This document shows positions 8,597-17,121 of a stretch of DNA of 64,000 nt, piece after piece; position 1 is the first letter of the stretch, and the number at the start of each line of letters is the position of its first letter. The translations under genes and the position numbers were made by a program. Source of the DNA: Streptomyces naganishii JCM 4654. GTDB lineage: Bacteria > Actinomycetota > Actinomycetes > Streptomycetales > Streptomycetaceae. The stretch covers positions 1 to 64,000 of the forward strand of contig NZ_BMVF01000014.1 in assembly GCF_014650575.1 (NCBI RefSeq), in the 5' to 3' direction. The notes beneath the pieces are model-generated. The model was not told the origin of the DNA and searched no databases. It saw nothing but the letters and a program-made list of their open reading frames with translations.

Positions 8597-9865
8597 CTAG
8601 GCGCGCGTTCCCGTCGCCGCGATGGACTGGTGGTGGTGCCTGTGGTGTTTTCGGAAGTCCCCCGGGCTGGTGCCGGTCTCCCGGCGGAAGAAGCGGCAGA
8701 AGTAGGCGGGGTCGGTGAATCCGGTGCGGGCGGCGACCTGCCGTACCGGCAGGTCGGTGTGGGCGAGCAGCCGCTGGGCCTGGTACACGCGGGCCTCGAT
8801 CAGCAGCCGGCCCGGGCTGCGGCCGGTGGCCGCGCGCACGGCCTGGCCGAGGTGGCCGGGCGACACCCCGAGCCGCCCGGCGCACTCCCGCACCGACCAG
8901 GCCACCGCTTCCCCGTGGGCCGTGAGGCGGGCGAACGCCTCGGCGAGCGCCGGCGGTCGGGCGGGGGCCGGGGCCGGATTCGGGGCGGATCCCTGCCCCG
9001 CCCCGGGCACTCGCCTCTTCGCGGTGTCGCGCTTCGGTTCGGGGTCCCGGCTCTGCCCCGGCCCCCGCCCCGGTCCTGACTTCCGCCTCCGCTCCGGCTC
9101 CCGCCCCGGTCCTGACTCCCGCTTCCGCCCCGGCTCTTGCCCCGGCCCCGACTCCGGCTTCCGCTCGGGCTCCTGCCCCGGTCCCGGCTTCCGGCCGGGC
9201 CCGGACTCGCCCTGCGCTGCGGACTCCCGATCCTCCCCCTCCCCCGCCCCCATCCGCGCCCCGCGCCGCCAGCCGGCTGCCCGCGTCGGACCGCCGACCG
9301 GCGCCGGCCCGCCGGCACCGCCCTGCCCCAGCATCCGTGCGGCACGCACGACGAGGACGTGCAGCAGGGCCCGTAGGACGCTCTCGTGGCCGGCCGCCCG
9401 CTGCCGGTGCTCCGCGGCCAGGTCGGTCATCAGCCGGCCGATGGCCTCGTGCTCCTCCGGGTCCAGGGCGAACCAGCACGTTCTCCCGAGCCGGCGCAGC
9501 AGTGCGCGGTCGCCGGGATGGTCCAGCAGGAAGTCCTCGGTGAACAGCGCGAGCGTGCCGTCCACTTGGCGGCCGCCCTGCCAGTGGTGGATCTGTCCGG
9601 GCAGGATCACGGCCAGGTGCGGCGGCCGCACCGGCCAGCGGGCGAAATCGACGACATGTGCGCCCGAGCCGGCGGTGACGTGCACGATCTCGTAGAAGGT
9701 GTGGCGGTGCGGGTCGCCGGTCCTGGACAGCGGGCCCATCTCCTCGAACGACCCCGCGGCGAACGGTGCCGCGCCCGGCCCGGGTAACTCCAGCCGGTGC
9801 AGGGGCGGTTCCCCGGCGGACGGGGCGGCGCAGGGGGTGCCCGGCAGGACAGTGGTGCCGCGCAT
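8597..9865 (-). CDS. AraC-family transcriptional regulator with repetitive linker
   Basis: A 422-residue regulator. The N-terminal cupin-like sensor spans about 20-190 (HRHTFYEIVHVTAGSGAHVVDFA) and the C-terminal AraC DNA-binding domain about 315-412 (ECAGRLGVSPGHLGQAVRAATG, then GFTDPAYFCRFFRRETGTSPGDFRK). Between them is a long Gly/Pro/Glu/Arg-rich linker carrying four 12-residue repeats of the form GPGQEPERKPES, encoded by a 36-bp minisatellite. AraC proteins of this layout usually sense a carbohydrate. Its place next to three chitin-binding secreted proteins and a DasR-type box 19 bp before its start suggests a role in chitin or biomass response. The ATG at 9865 has a GGAGGAGG ribosome site. 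Confidence 0.9.
   Translation of the reverse strand: MRGTTVLPGTPCAAPSAGEPPLHRLELPGPGAAPFAAGSFEEMGPLSRTGDPHRHTFYEIVHVTAGSGAHVVDFARWPVRPPHLAVILPGQIHHWQGGRQVDGTLALFTEDFLLDHPGDRALLRRLGRTCWFALDPEEHEAIGRLMTDLAAEHRQRAAGHESVLRALLHVLVVRAARMLGQGGAGGPAPVGGPTRAAGWRRGARMGAGEGEDRESAAQGESGPGRKPGPGQEPERKPESGPGQEPGRKRESGPGREPERRRKSGPGRGPGQSRDPEPKRDTAKRRVPGAGQGSAPNPAPAPARPPALAEAFARLTAHGEAVAWSVRECAGRLGVSPGHLGQAVRAATGRSPGRLLIEARVYQAQRLLAHTDLPVRQVAARTGFTDPAYFCRFFRRETGTSPGDFRKHHRHHHQSIAATGTRA
9068..9211. repeat. 36-bp minisatellite, four copies, inside the AraC gene
   Basis: Four imperfect units at 9068-9103, 9104-9139, 9140-9175 and 9176-9211, each beginning CCCCGG on the plus strand, keep an exact 36-bp period. 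They encode 12-residue repeats (GPGQEPERKPES type) in the AraC linker. The unit length is a multiple of three, so copy-number changes keep the frame. Confidence 0.8.
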
Positions 9866-9883
9866 GGGATCCTCCTCCAGGAT

Positions 9884-9895
9884 TGGTCCAGACCG
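9884..9895. promoter_or_regulatory. DasR-type box before the AraC gene
   Basis: TGGTCCAGACCG matches the palindromic core GGTC-N2-GACC of the chitinase repeats and DasR sites. It is 19 bp upstream of the AraC start and 143 bp upstream of the divergent LysR start. A site this close to the start codon would block AraC transcription or early elongation. Confidence 0.5.
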
Positions 9896-10037
9896 ATCGC
9901 GTTCGGTGGGTCACCATGCCACAGCACTCCGGTGGCGAACACCGGTTCGCCCCCGCCGGGTCTGCGGACGGCCGGATCGCCCATCAGGTCCGTACCAACC
10001 CCTTGCCCCGTACTCCCCCGCGTCGCAAGCTCCCCTC

Positions 10038-10997
10038 ATGGAGCTGGAGTTGCGTCATCTACGGACCATCAGGACGATCGCGGAGGCGGGCAGTCTCACC
10101 AAGGCCGCCTCGCTGCTGGGGCTCGCGCAGCCCGCACTGAGCGCGCAGCTCAGGCGGATCGAAGGGGCCCTGGGCGGCGCGCTGTTCGAGCGGGGGCGGC
10201 ACGGTGTGCGGGCGACCGCCCTGGGCGAACTGGTGCTGGAGCGCACCCGGATCGTGCTGCCGGTGGTGAGCGAACTCCAGGAGGACGCCGTCCGGTTCGC
10301 CGGCCGGTTCGCCCGGAGCGGCCCCGCTCCGGAGCGGCTCCGGCTCGGCGGCACGCACGGGCCGCTCCTCGGCGCGCTGCTGGACCGGCTGGCGGGGGCC
10401 GTGCCCGGCTCGACGGTGACGACGTACGTGTCGTGGTCCGAACGGGAGTTGGGCGAGCTGCTGACCGAGGGGCGGCTGGACTTCGCCCTGGCGGGCACGT
10501 GCGGTTCGGCCGCGCCGCCCGGCGCCACGCGTCTGGTCTGGCGCGAGATCGCGGTGGACCCCGTGTTCGTCATGCTGCCCGAGAGCCATCCGCTCGCCGC
10601 GTGCCCGGAGGTGGAACTGTCGGCGCTGGCCGCCGAGGAGTGGGCCTGCGTGCCCGGTGACGGCTGCTTCGCGGACTGTTTCACCGCGGCCTGCGCACGG
10701 GCCGGGTTCGGCCCCCGGCGCATGTACGAGACGGACACCGCCTCCTGTGTGCACCTGGTGCAGGTCGGCCGGGCGGTGGGGCTGTGCCGGGCGACGTTCC
10801 CCACGACGCCCGGCCTCACGACCAGGCCGCTCGCCGGCACCCCGCTCGTCTGGCGGCACGTCCTCGGCTGGCATCCGACGCTTCAGCAGCCGGACACCGC
10901 GGCCACCGTGCTCGCCGAGGCACGCGGCGCGCACGCCGGCGCGGCGGCCCGCAGCGACAGTTTCACCCACTGGCTCGCGGAACGCGGTGAGCACTAG
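10038..10997 (+). CDS. LysR-family transcriptional regulator
   Basis: A 319-residue LysR regulator. Residues 1-60 form the winged helix (LRHLRTIRTIAEAGSLTKAASLLGLAQPALSAQ shows the recognition helix), and residues about 95-300 the periplasmic-binding-like effector domain. The ATG at 10038 is chosen because the conserved LysR N-terminus starts there, although the frame is open about 340 bp further upstream. It is divergent from the AraC gene and lies 133 bp before the streptogrisin-C-like protease gene on the same strand, which is a plausible target. Ligand unknown. Confidence 0.9.
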   Translation: MELELRHLRTIRTIAEAGSLTKAASLLGLAQPALSAQLRRIEGALGGALFERGRHGVRATALGELVLERTRIVLPVVSELQEDAVRFAGRFARSGPAPERLRLGGTHGPLLGALLDRLAGAVPGSTVTTYVSWSERELGELLTEGRLDFALAGTCGSAAPPGATRLVWREIAVDPVFVMLPESHPLAACPEVELSALAAEEWACVPGDGCFADCFTAACARAGFGPRRMYETDTASCVHLVQVGRAVGLCRATFPTTPGLTTRPLAGTPLVWRHVLGWHPTLQQPDTAATVLAEARGAHAGAAARSDSFTHWLAERGEH

Positions 10998-11130
10998 GAC
11001 ACGACCGGGTATGCCGCCGCGGCAAGCGCGTTCCATAACACCGGGGCAGGGGGTCGACTGGCTTCTTACGCGGGCCGATCGGTGTTCCCTACGGTTTCGG
11101 GCACCCCCACCGGAACCCGAGGAGATCCCC

Positions 11131-12483
11131 ATGCTCCACAGACAAGCCGCCGCGTGCTGCGCCGCGTTGGCGGCCACCGGCTCGCTGCTCGTGGCCGGGC
11201 TCAGCGGCTCAGCGAGCGCGAGCGGTGGTGCCGAGGTGGCGCGGCCCCTTACCGCCGTACAGACCCTGCGTACCGCCGACGCCCCGCCCGCCCTGCTGCA
11301 CGCGATGGAGCGGGATCTCGGCCTGAATCAGCGGCAGGCGCGGCACCGGCTTGCGAACGAGGCGGAAGCGGGCGCCACGGCGGGCCGGCTGCGCGCGGAC
11401 CTGGGCGCGGACTTCGCGGGCGCCTGGGTCGGGGGCGCCGAGTCGGGGACGCTGACCGTGGCGACGACCGACTCCGGTGATGCGGCGGCGATACGGGCCC
11501 GCGGGGCGCGGCCCCTCGTCGTGTCCCACTCGCTGGCCTCGCTGGACGCGGCCAAGGCCGGGCTGGACCGCGCCGCGGCCCGGCACGCGACCACCGACAC
11601 CCCGGTCTGGTACGTCGACGTCCGTTCCAACTCCGTGGTGGTGCAGGCGGTGCGCCCCGCCGCCGTGGGCCGCCTGCTGGCGGCGGCCGGGGTCGACCGG
11701 TCCCTCGTACGCACCGTGCGGTCGGCCGAGCGGCCGCGGCCGCTGTACGACCTGCGCGGCGGTGACGCCTACTACATCGACGGGCGCACCCGGTGCTCGA
11801 TCGGCTTCCCCGTGACGCGGGGCACCCAGCAGGGATTCGCCTCGGCGGGCCACTGCGGCCAGGCCGGCAGCACCACCACCGGCTCCAACCAGGTGGCGCA
11901 GGGCACCTTCCAGGCGTCGATCTTCCCGGGCAACGACATGTCCTGGGTGGCCACCGACTCCAACTGGACGGCGACCCCGTACGTCAACGGTTCCAGCGTG
12001 CAGGTCGCCGGGTCCACGCAGGCGACGGTGGGCGCCTCGGTGTGCCGTTCCGGCTCGACCACCGGCTGGCACTGCGGCACCGTCCAGCAGCTGAACACGA
12101 GCGTGACCTACCAGGAGGGCACCGTCAGTGGTGTCACCCGCACCTCGGTGTGCGCCGAGCCCGGCGACTCCGGCGGTTCGTTCATCTCCGGCAGCCAGGC
12201 GCAGGGCGTCACCTCGGGCGGGTCGGGCGACTGCACCAGCGGCGGCACCACGTTCTTCCAGCCGGTCAACCCGATCCTGCAGACCTACGGGCTCACCCTG
12301 GCCACCGCCGGCGGCCCCGGCCCCGGCCCCGGCAACCCGGGCGGCACCTGGTCCGCCGGCACGGTGTACCAGGTGGGCGACACGGTGACGTACGGCGGCG
12401 CGACGTACCGCTGCCTCCAGGGCCACCAGGCCCAGCCCGGCTGGGAGCCGCCGACCGTACCGGCCCTGTGGCAACGCGCCTGA
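11131..12483 (+). CDS. sprC: Streptogrisin C-like S1 protease with chitin-binding domain
   Basis: A 450-residue preproenzyme. A Sec signal (about 1-32), then a propeptide (about 35-205) of the alpha-lytic protease type with the LLHAMERDLGLNQRQA opening. The mature S1 protease follows, with catalytic His in SAGHCG, Asp in GNDMSWVA and Ser in CAEPGDSGGS. A Gly/Pro linker joins a CBM5/12 (about 405-450, GGTWSAGTVYQVGDTVTYGG). This order and length match streptogrisin C of Streptomyces griseus, an extracellular protease that binds chitin. GAGGAG at 11119-11124 is the ribosome site. An 11-bp stem terminator follows. Its binding domain is very close in sequence to that of the nearby dioxygenase-like protein. 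Confidence 0.93.
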   Translation: MLHRQAAACCAALAATGSLLVAGLSGSASASGGAEVARPLTAVQTLRTADAPPALLHAMERDLGLNQRQARHRLANEAEAGATAGRLRADLGADFAGAWVGGAESGTLTVATTDSGDAAAIRARGARPLVVSHSLASLDAAKAGLDRAAARHATTDTPVWYVDVRSNSVVVQAVRPAAVGRLLAAAGVDRSLVRTVRSAERPRPLYDLRGGDAYYIDGRTRCSIGFPVTRGTQQGFASAGHCGQAGSTTTGSNQVAQGTFQASIFPGNDMSWVATDSNWTATPYVNGSSVQVAGSTQATVGASVCRSGSTTGWHCGTVQQLNTSVTYQEGTVSGVTRTSVCAEPGDSGGSFISGSQAQGVTSGGSGDCTSGGTTFFQPVNPILQTYGLTLATAGGPGPGPGNPGGTWSAGTVYQVGDTVTYGGATYRCLQGHQAQPGWEPPTVPALWQRA

Positions 12484-12546
12484 CGTCCCTGCCCGGCACC
12501 TGAACCGCGGACACGGCCGGAATCCGTGCCCGTGCCCCTCCACCGC

Positions 12547-12578
12547 GGGCCGCTCCCCGAACCACGAGGGAGCGGCCC
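12547..12578 (+). terminator. Terminator after the sprC-like gene
   Basis: GGGCCGCTCCC (12547-12557) pairs perfectly with GGGAGCGGCCC (12568-12578) over a 10-nt loop, 64 bp past the stop codon, followed by TT. Confidence 0.75.
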
Positions 12579-12736
12579 TTGGGCATGCCGTCTTACAGGA
12601 AGGCGAAATCGCGAACAGCTCTCGGATAACATACTCGAACTGACGATCACCCGTATCGCCGTCCCTTTACTGGAAAACATGTCATCCAGCACGACGAGCA
12701 GCAAATTCGACCAAAACTAACAAATCGGCCAGACAA

Positions 12737-14098
12737 TTGACATCCACAATATCGCGGGAACATCCGCGAAAAGAAGGCGGAACAGAGCCCTCCATATGGA
12801 GGCAGCCACGGACGATCCTGTGGACCGCGGTGGGAGTGGTGGCCGTCGGGTTCCTGATCGCACTGGAGATCGCGGCGCGTCATTACGGGCAACCCGGGCC
12901 TATCACCAATCAGGCGAAAGAGGTGGTGTTCCGCCCCAAGTCGGGGCCGCTGCTGTACGGCAGCATGGCGTTGATGATGGTGGTGCTGCCCTGGCGGCAA
13001 CGGCTGATCGCGGCCGGAGTCGCCGTCGGCATCGACCTGGTGTTCTGGCTCGTGCGGTGGGCGGCCGGCGTCCACTCGGCCGAGGGCCACGCCTTCGGGA
13101 ACGGCGCGCTGTGGGTCATCGTCGGATGCACGGTCGTCGCGATCACGCGCCGCGCCGGTGAGGAACGCGTCCTGCTGCTCAAGGGTGTCGGGCTGGCCCT
13201 GCTGCTGGTGGCGGGACGCAAGACGGGCGACGCCTGGCTGCTGATCACGTCCAAGACGCGTCCGTCGGTGCTCGACCAGTACGCGGCGAGCGCCGATCAC
13301 GCGCTGGGCGACCCCTCCTGGCTCGCGGGCCGGATCGTCGGGGCCACCGGGACCGTCGGCGCCCACGTCCTCGACTACGTCTACATCCAGCTCGCGGTCG
13401 CCGCGGTCGTCGTCACGCTGTACCAGCTGCGCAACGTGGCGGCCGAGGGGCGCTTCCCCCGCCACCACCTGGTGCGCACCTTCCTGATGATCGGCCTGCT
13501 CGGGCCGGGCATCTACATGCTCTTCCCGGTCGTCGGGCCGATCTTCGCCTACGGCGCCGACGGCGGGCACTGGGCGGTGGCCGACCTGTGGCCGAACACG
13601 CCGCCGCCCACCGGGACACCGCACCCGATGCCGTTCGACGCGATCACCCCGCGCAACTGCATGCCGAGCCTGCACACGGCGTGGGCCACGGCCATCTTCA
13701 TCCACTCCCGCAAGGGCCCGAGAATCCTGCGATACGCGGGAACCTTCTGGCTGATCGCCACCCTCGGCGCGACGCTCGGCTTCGGCTACCACTACGGCAC
13801 CGACATCGTGGCGGGTGTGGTGTTCACGCTCACGATCGAGGCGGCCATGCTCTCGCTCGCGCGCGGCTGGGACCGGTCGGGGGTGAACCTGGTCGCCTAC
13901 GGCACGGTGGTCTTCACCGCGCTGCTGGTGTCGTACCGCTTTCTGCCGGTGCCGATGGCCAGGCATCCGTGGGTGTTCGGGCCGGTGATCCTGCTGGCGA
14001 TGGCCTCGGTGATCCAGGGCTACGTGCGCACCACCAGGCAGTGGGAACCCGACGCCGCGCCCGCGCCCCAACTGGAGCCGCAGCCCGAACCGGTGTGA
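12737..14098 (+). CDS. PAP2-superfamily membrane phosphatase
   Basis: A protein of about 453 residues with roughly ten hydrophobic segments. The C-terminal half has PAP2 motifs, RNCMPSLHTAWA and FGYHYGTDIVAG, holding the catalytic His residues. The N-terminal half is a membrane region often seen before this type of PAP2 domain in actinomycetes. It probably hydrolyses or transfers a lipid phosphate (Aur1/Ipt1-like branch) in the membrane. The start is uncertain: TTG at 12737 is the first in-frame start but has no clear ribosome site, and its TTGACA could equally be a -35 box. The 150 bp before it are unusually AT-rich for this genome, consistent with a promoter region. A 14-bp terminator hairpin follows. 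Confidence 0.8.
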   Translation: MTSTISREHPRKEGGTEPSIWRQPRTILWTAVGVVAVGFLIALEIAARHYGQPGPITNQAKEVVFRPKSGPLLYGSMALMMVVLPWRQRLIAAGVAVGIDLVFWLVRWAAGVHSAEGHAFGNGALWVIVGCTVVAITRRAGEERVLLLKGVGLALLLVAGRKTGDAWLLITSKTRPSVLDQYAASADHALGDPSWLAGRIVGATGTVGAHVLDYVYIQLAVAAVVVTLYQLRNVAAEGRFPRHHLVRTFLMIGLLGPGIYMLFPVVGPIFAYGADGGHWAVADLWPNTPPPTGTPHPMPFDAITPRNCMPSLHTAWATAIFIHSRKGPRILRYAGTFWLIATLGATLGFGYHYGTDIVAGVVFTLTIEAAMLSLARGWDRSGVNLVAYGTVVFTALLVSYRFLPVPMARHPWVFGPVILLAMASVIQGYVRTTRQWEPDAAPAPQLEPQPEPV

Positions 14099-14154
14099 CC
14101 GCCGCCGCCCCGAAGGCCGTCCACGGTGATGTCACCCGCGCACGCGGCGTGGCC

Positions 14155-14191
14155 CCGGTGCTCAGGCGCTGCCGCACCGCCTGAGCACCGG
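14155..14191. terminator. Bidirectional hairpin terminator
   Basis: CCGGTGCTCAGGCG (14155-14168) and CGCCTGAGCACCGG (14178-14191) form a perfect 14-bp stem with a 9-nt loop. It separates the convergent PAP2 gene and the carbamoyltransferase at the left edge of the NRPS cluster. Confidence 0.8.
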
Positions 14192-14274
14192 GAGCGACCG
14201 CTGACACTCGCCGATTCAGGCGGGTTCGGCCCGGGCCCGGACTCCTTGCTCGGGCAACGGAGTGCCCCTCACCG

Positions 14275-16077
14275 TCAAAGCAGGGTGTAGACGCTGTCGC
14301 TCACCCGGCTCCGGCGCGGTGGCCGGGTGCCCTTGAACCACGTCACCCAGGACTGCGGGAGGGCCTCGCGGTCCAGTACGAAGTCGTCGAGCACCAGGCA
14401 GTCGATGTCCGACCTCAGGAAGCAGAGGAGGGCGTCGACGGGGGTGTGGACGATCGGCTCTCCCCGGAGGTTGAACGACGTGTTCAGCAGCAGCGGGCAG
14501 CCCGTGCGGTCGGCGAACGTCCGGATGAGGCGGTAGAAACGCCCGTTCGTCGCCTCGGTGACGGTCTGCACGCGGGCCGACTTGTCGACGTGGGTGATGG
14601 CCGGCAGCGACAGCGGCGACACGACCTCGCAGGTCTCCAGCATGAACGGCGACTCGTGGTCGAGCCGGAAGTGCTCGTGCGCGTGCTCGGCCAGCACGGC
14701 GGGCGCGAACGGCCGGAAAGCCTCGCGCATCTTGACCGAGGCGTTGATCCGGTCCCGCGTGTCGTCGCCCCGCGGGTCGGCCAGGATGGACCGCCCGCCG
14801 AGCGAGCGGGGCCCGAACTCCTCCCGGCCGTGGTACCAGCCGATCACCTTGCCCTCTGCCAGTCGCCCCGCGACGGCGTCGAGCAGACCCGCCTCGTCCC
14901 CGCGGAAGTCCGCGAAGGACCGTCCGGCGTATGCGCCGAGCAGCCGGGCGATGCCGTCGGAGTCCGTGCCGGAGCCGAGGAGCACCGAGGTCAGCCGGTC
15001 CTGCCGGGGCCGCTCCCCGGTCAGGCGCTGGTGGGCCACCGCCGCGCACCCGAGGCTGCCGCCCGCGTCACCGGCGGCCGGCTGCACGAACACCCTGGCG
15101 AAGGGGCCCTCCTCGACGATGCGGCGCACGGCGACGACGTTGAGGGCCACGCCTCCGGCCATGCACAGGTTCTCGCTGCCCGACATGCGGTGGGCCTTGT
15201 CGACCATGCGGAGCAGGGTTTCCTCGGTCACCACCTGGAGGCTGCGCGCGAGGTCGTGGTGGACCTTGCCGATCTCCGACTCCGGCACCCGCGGTGGCAC
15301 GCCGATCAGGGACGTGAAGCGCTCACCGAGCATGCCGTCCGGGTCGGTGAAGTCGAAGTAGTCCAGGTCGAGCCGGAACGACCCGTCCTCGGTGACGTGG
15401 ATCAGCCGGCCGATCTCGTCCCGGAACCGCGGTTCCCCGTAGGGGGCGAGCCCCATCACCTTGTACTCGCCCTCGTTCACCTCGAAGCCGAGGTAGCCGG
15501 TGACCGCGCTGTAGAGCAGCCCCAGGGAGTGGGGGAACTCGACCTGCTCGACCAGTTCGAGCGACGCGCCCCGGCCGATCCCCCAGCTGGTGGTGGCCCA
15601 CTCGCCGACGGCGTCGACCGTCAGCACGGCGCTGTCGTCGAAACCGGAGAAGTAGTAGGCGCTCGCCGCGTGGGAGAGGTGGTGGTCGACGAACTCGACC
15701 CGGCCCTCCCAGCCCAGCAGGTCCCGGATCTCCCGCAGCGGCCGGTCGGCGTCCAGGCGGTACAGGGCGCTCGCGCTGCTGTCGGGGAAGGCCGGCAGCC
15801 CGGTCCACAGCTGGCGGTGGAGCTTCTTCGCCGGGTCCTCGTAGTAGGCCACGCAGTCCACGTCGGTGATGCGCAGACCGGCTTGGTCCAGGCAGTCGCG
15901 CACGGCGTCGATGGGAAGGTCGGGATCCTGCTTGCGCCGGGTGTAGCGCTCCTCGTGGGAGGCGGCCACGAGCCGGCCGTCGACCAGCAGCGCCGCGGCC
16001 GAGTCGTGGAAGTGGGCCGAGATCCCGAGGACCACGGGTCCGGCGGCCGCCGGGGTACGCGTGTTCTGCGCGCTCAT
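14275..16077 (-). CDS. NodU/CmcH-type O-carbamoyltransferase
   Basis: A 600-residue enzyme of the NodU/TobZ/CmcH family, which transfers a carbamoyl group from carbamoyl phosphate, via carbamoyl-AMP, to a hydroxyl. The N-terminal Kae1-like part begins GISAHFHDSAAALLVDG and includes VDHHLSHAASAYY; the C-terminal part holds GREEFGPRSLGGRSILADPR and CPLLLNTSFNLRGEPIV. Length is normal for the family. It is the last gene of the leftward NRPS operon and overlaps the TauD-type gene by ATGA. The natural reading is hydroxylation followed by O-carbamoylation of a building block or of the peptide, but the acceptor (a new hydroxyl or the serine predicted for module 1) cannot be decided from sequence. 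Confidence 0.9.
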   Translation of the reverse strand: MSAQNTRTPAAAGPVVLGISAHFHDSAAALLVDGRLVAASHEERYTRRKQDPDLPIDAVRDCLDQAGLRITDVDCVAYYEDPAKKLHRQLWTGLPAFPDSSASALYRLDADRPLREIRDLLGWEGRVEFVDHHLSHAASAYYFSGFDDSAVLTVDAVGEWATTSWGIGRGASLELVEQVEFPHSLGLLYSAVTGYLGFEVNEGEYKVMGLAPYGEPRFRDEIGRLIHVTEDGSFRLDLDYFDFTDPDGMLGERFTSLIGVPPRVPESEIGKVHHDLARSLQVVTEETLLRMVDKAHRMSGSENLCMAGGVALNVVAVRRIVEEGPFARVFVQPAAGDAGGSLGCAAVAHQRLTGERPRQDRLTSVLLGSGTDSDGIARLLGAYAGRSFADFRGDEAGLLDAVAGRLAEGKVIGWYHGREEFGPRSLGGRSILADPRGDDTRDRINASVKMREAFRPFAPAVLAEHAHEHFRLDHESPFMLETCEVVSPLSLPAITHVDKSARVQTVTEATNGRFYRLIRTFADRTGCPLLLNTSFNLRGEPIVHTPVDALLCFLRSDIDCLVLDDFVLDREALPQSWVTWFKGTRPPRRSRVSDSVYTLL

Positions 16078-17027
16078 CGCGGGTCTCCCTGTCCGGCGGT
16101 GTGCGGTTCCGCCATCGCCACCGCGATCTTCCGGTCGCCGGTGAAGGGCTCCCGGCCGTGGCTGGACAGCATGTTGTCCACCACGAGGATGTCGTCGCGC
16201 TGCCAGTCGAAGCGGACCCGGCACTTCTCGTAGCAGCTGCGCAGGTGGGCCATCACGTCGTCGGGGATGCGTCCGCCGTCGCCGTAGTACGTGTTCGTGG
16301 GGAGGCCGTCCTCGCCGAACAGGGCGAGCAGGCCCTCCTGGACGTCCTCCGGGAGCGTGGTCACGTGGAAGAAGGTGATGTGGTTGAACCACACGTCCTC
16401 GCCGGTGCGCGGGTGGCGGTGCAGCGCCTCCCGCACCACGCGGGTGCGCAGCCCGTCCTCGCCGGTCCACTCGGGGATCAGCCCGTGCTCCTTGCAGTAG
16501 GCCTCCACCTCGGCCCGGCTGTCGGTCCCGAACACCTTGGGCCACGGGACGCCGAAGTTCGGGTGGTAGTTGCGCACCAGACTCCAGCGCCGACGCGTGA
16601 ACTCCTCCCGGACGGCCACGTCGATCGCCTCGTACAGCCGCCGGGTGTCGGCCAGCGGCGTCGATCCCAGCGTCCGAGGCGCGCGCAGGCAGTAGAAGTA
16701 CAGCGTCATCGGCCAGGTGTCCTGATAGGAGCACTCGTTGTGGAGGAAGATCTCCTCCTCGGCCGGGTGGTCGGTGGACGTGTACACATTGCCCTGGATC
16801 GAGGTGCGCGGTGAGGAGGCCTCGGTGTAGGTGAGCGTCTCCCCGGACAGCGCGTCGACGGTCGACTGCAGTCCGTCGACGCCGTCGATGTCGAATCCCC
16901 GGAAAAGGAGCGCTCCATGGGTGTGGAGCGCCGCGCGGAGTTCGTCCCGATCGTGCTCGATGAGGTCTACGAGGTCGGTGGTGGAACCTGCTTCCACCAC
17001 CAGCGGCAGCGCTGCCGGCGCGGACAT
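16074..17027 (-). CDS. TauD/SyrP-type Fe(II)/2-oxoglutarate dioxygenase
   Basis: A 317-residue oxygenase. The metal triad is visible as HNECS (His-x-Glu) near residues 95-100 and a distal His in MLSSHGREPF; the following TGDRKIAVAM supplies the 2-oxoglutarate Arg. Related SyrP-like enzymes hydroxylate amino acids bound to NRPS carrier proteins. The start ATG at 17027 (MSAPAALPL) is preferred over upstream in-frame ATGs because AGGAG lies 6 nt before it. It is coupled to the carbamoyltransferase by an ATGA overlap and follows the radical SAM gene after 94 bp. Expected role: beta- or gamma-hydroxylation of a building block in this cluster. Confidence 0.88.
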   Translation of the reverse strand: MSAPAALPLVVEAGSTTDLVDLIEHDRDELRAALHTHGALLFRGFDIDGVDGLQSTVDALSGETLTYTEASSPRTSIQGNVYTSTDHPAEEEIFLHNECSYQDTWPMTLYFYCLRAPRTLGSTPLADTRRLYEAIDVAVREEFTRRRWSLVRNYHPNFGVPWPKVFGTDSRAEVEAYCKEHGLIPEWTGEDGLRTRVVREALHRHPRTGEDVWFNHITFFHVTTLPEDVQEGLLALFGEDGLPTNTYYGDGGRIPDDVMAHLRSCYEKCRVRFDWQRDDILVVDNMLSSHGREPFTGDRKIAVAMAEPHTAGQGDPR

Positions 17028-17121
17028 ACGGTCTCCTGACATAGCGGTGTTGCGAGCGGGCACAGTGGTCGGACGGGCCGGTGCGGGACGTTCGGGGCGG
17101 CCGCCGCCACCCCGGTGGGGT

